A program made the translations under genes and the position numbers. A stretch of 64,000 bases of DNA from positions 1,216,001 to 1,280,000 of the forward strand of contig CAJHZI010000245.1 of assembly GCA_905160935.1 (NCBI GenBank). The letters are read 5' to 3'. The DNA is from Enchytraeus crypticus (lineage: Eukaryota > Annelida > Clitellata > Enchytraeida > Enchytraeidae). The notes under the pieces are model-generated. The model had not been told where the DNA came from and ran no database searches. It was given only the letters and a program-made list of their open reading frames with translations. How positions within the stretch are numbered: position 1 is the stretch's first letter; each line of letters starts with the position of its first letter. Of this stretch, positions 63,976 to 64,000 are shown in pieces.

Positions 63976-64000
63976 TGACTTGTGATAAAAAACGCTGTTA

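Overview
The window is nuclear DNA from an animal, most likely an AT-rich, intron-rich invertebrate. Coding sequence is split into short exons with GT-AG introns. There is an intron-containing tRNA-Ile(UAU). The introns are filled with tRNA-derived SINEs, a 5S-rRNA-like SINE, non-LTR retrotransposons, cut-and-paste transposon remnants and many micro- and minisatellites. I cannot name the species.

Two protein genes lie head to head. On the minus strand, from 18003 leftwards past the window edge, is the 5' end of vinculin (VCL). Four coding exons (18003-17947, 12738-12631, 11794-11623, 490-345) encode the first ~161 residues of the talin-binding head, with introns of 5.2, 0.8 and 11.1 kb. On the plus strand, from 21907 past the right edge, is a very large doublecortin-domain gene that I assign to DCDC1 (formerly DCDC5). 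I assembled 39 coding exons by phase-matched splice sites, about 6.5 kb of CDS or ~2160 residues. They carry about six doublecortin (DCX) modules interleaved with ricin-B-type beta-trefoil-like blocks. The ~3.9 kb between the two start codons must hold both promoters; it is AT-rich and contains one palindromic MITE-like hairpin.

Layout: 1-18003 is vinculin, whose introns hold SINEs, a 25-bp minisatellite, LINE tails, a dead Tc1/mariner element (9779-10811) and, on the opposite strand, the tRNA-Ile(UAU) gene (14884-14974). 18004-21906 is the divergent intergenic region. 21907-64000 is DCDC1, whose introns hold a foldback-like element (24674-25858, candidate 9-bp duplication), a hAT-like element (26589-27550, exact 8-bp duplication), an RTE-like LINE remnant (~29340-30410), a 0.6-kb inverted repeat bracketing exons 16-17, and a decayed L2/CR1-like LINE (~51700-54905) whose ORF2 begins with a 2A-like ribosome-skipping motif.

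The most unusual structural signal is that tandem repeats and retroposon tails repeatedly end exactly at, or within tens of bases of, DCDC1 splice sites. Three DCDC1 exons also have truncated copies of their own ends beside them. A second signal is a short 3' module ending in GGACGTTAA-like sequence that is shared by otherwise different SINE families. I found no prokaryotic, CRISPR or viral content.
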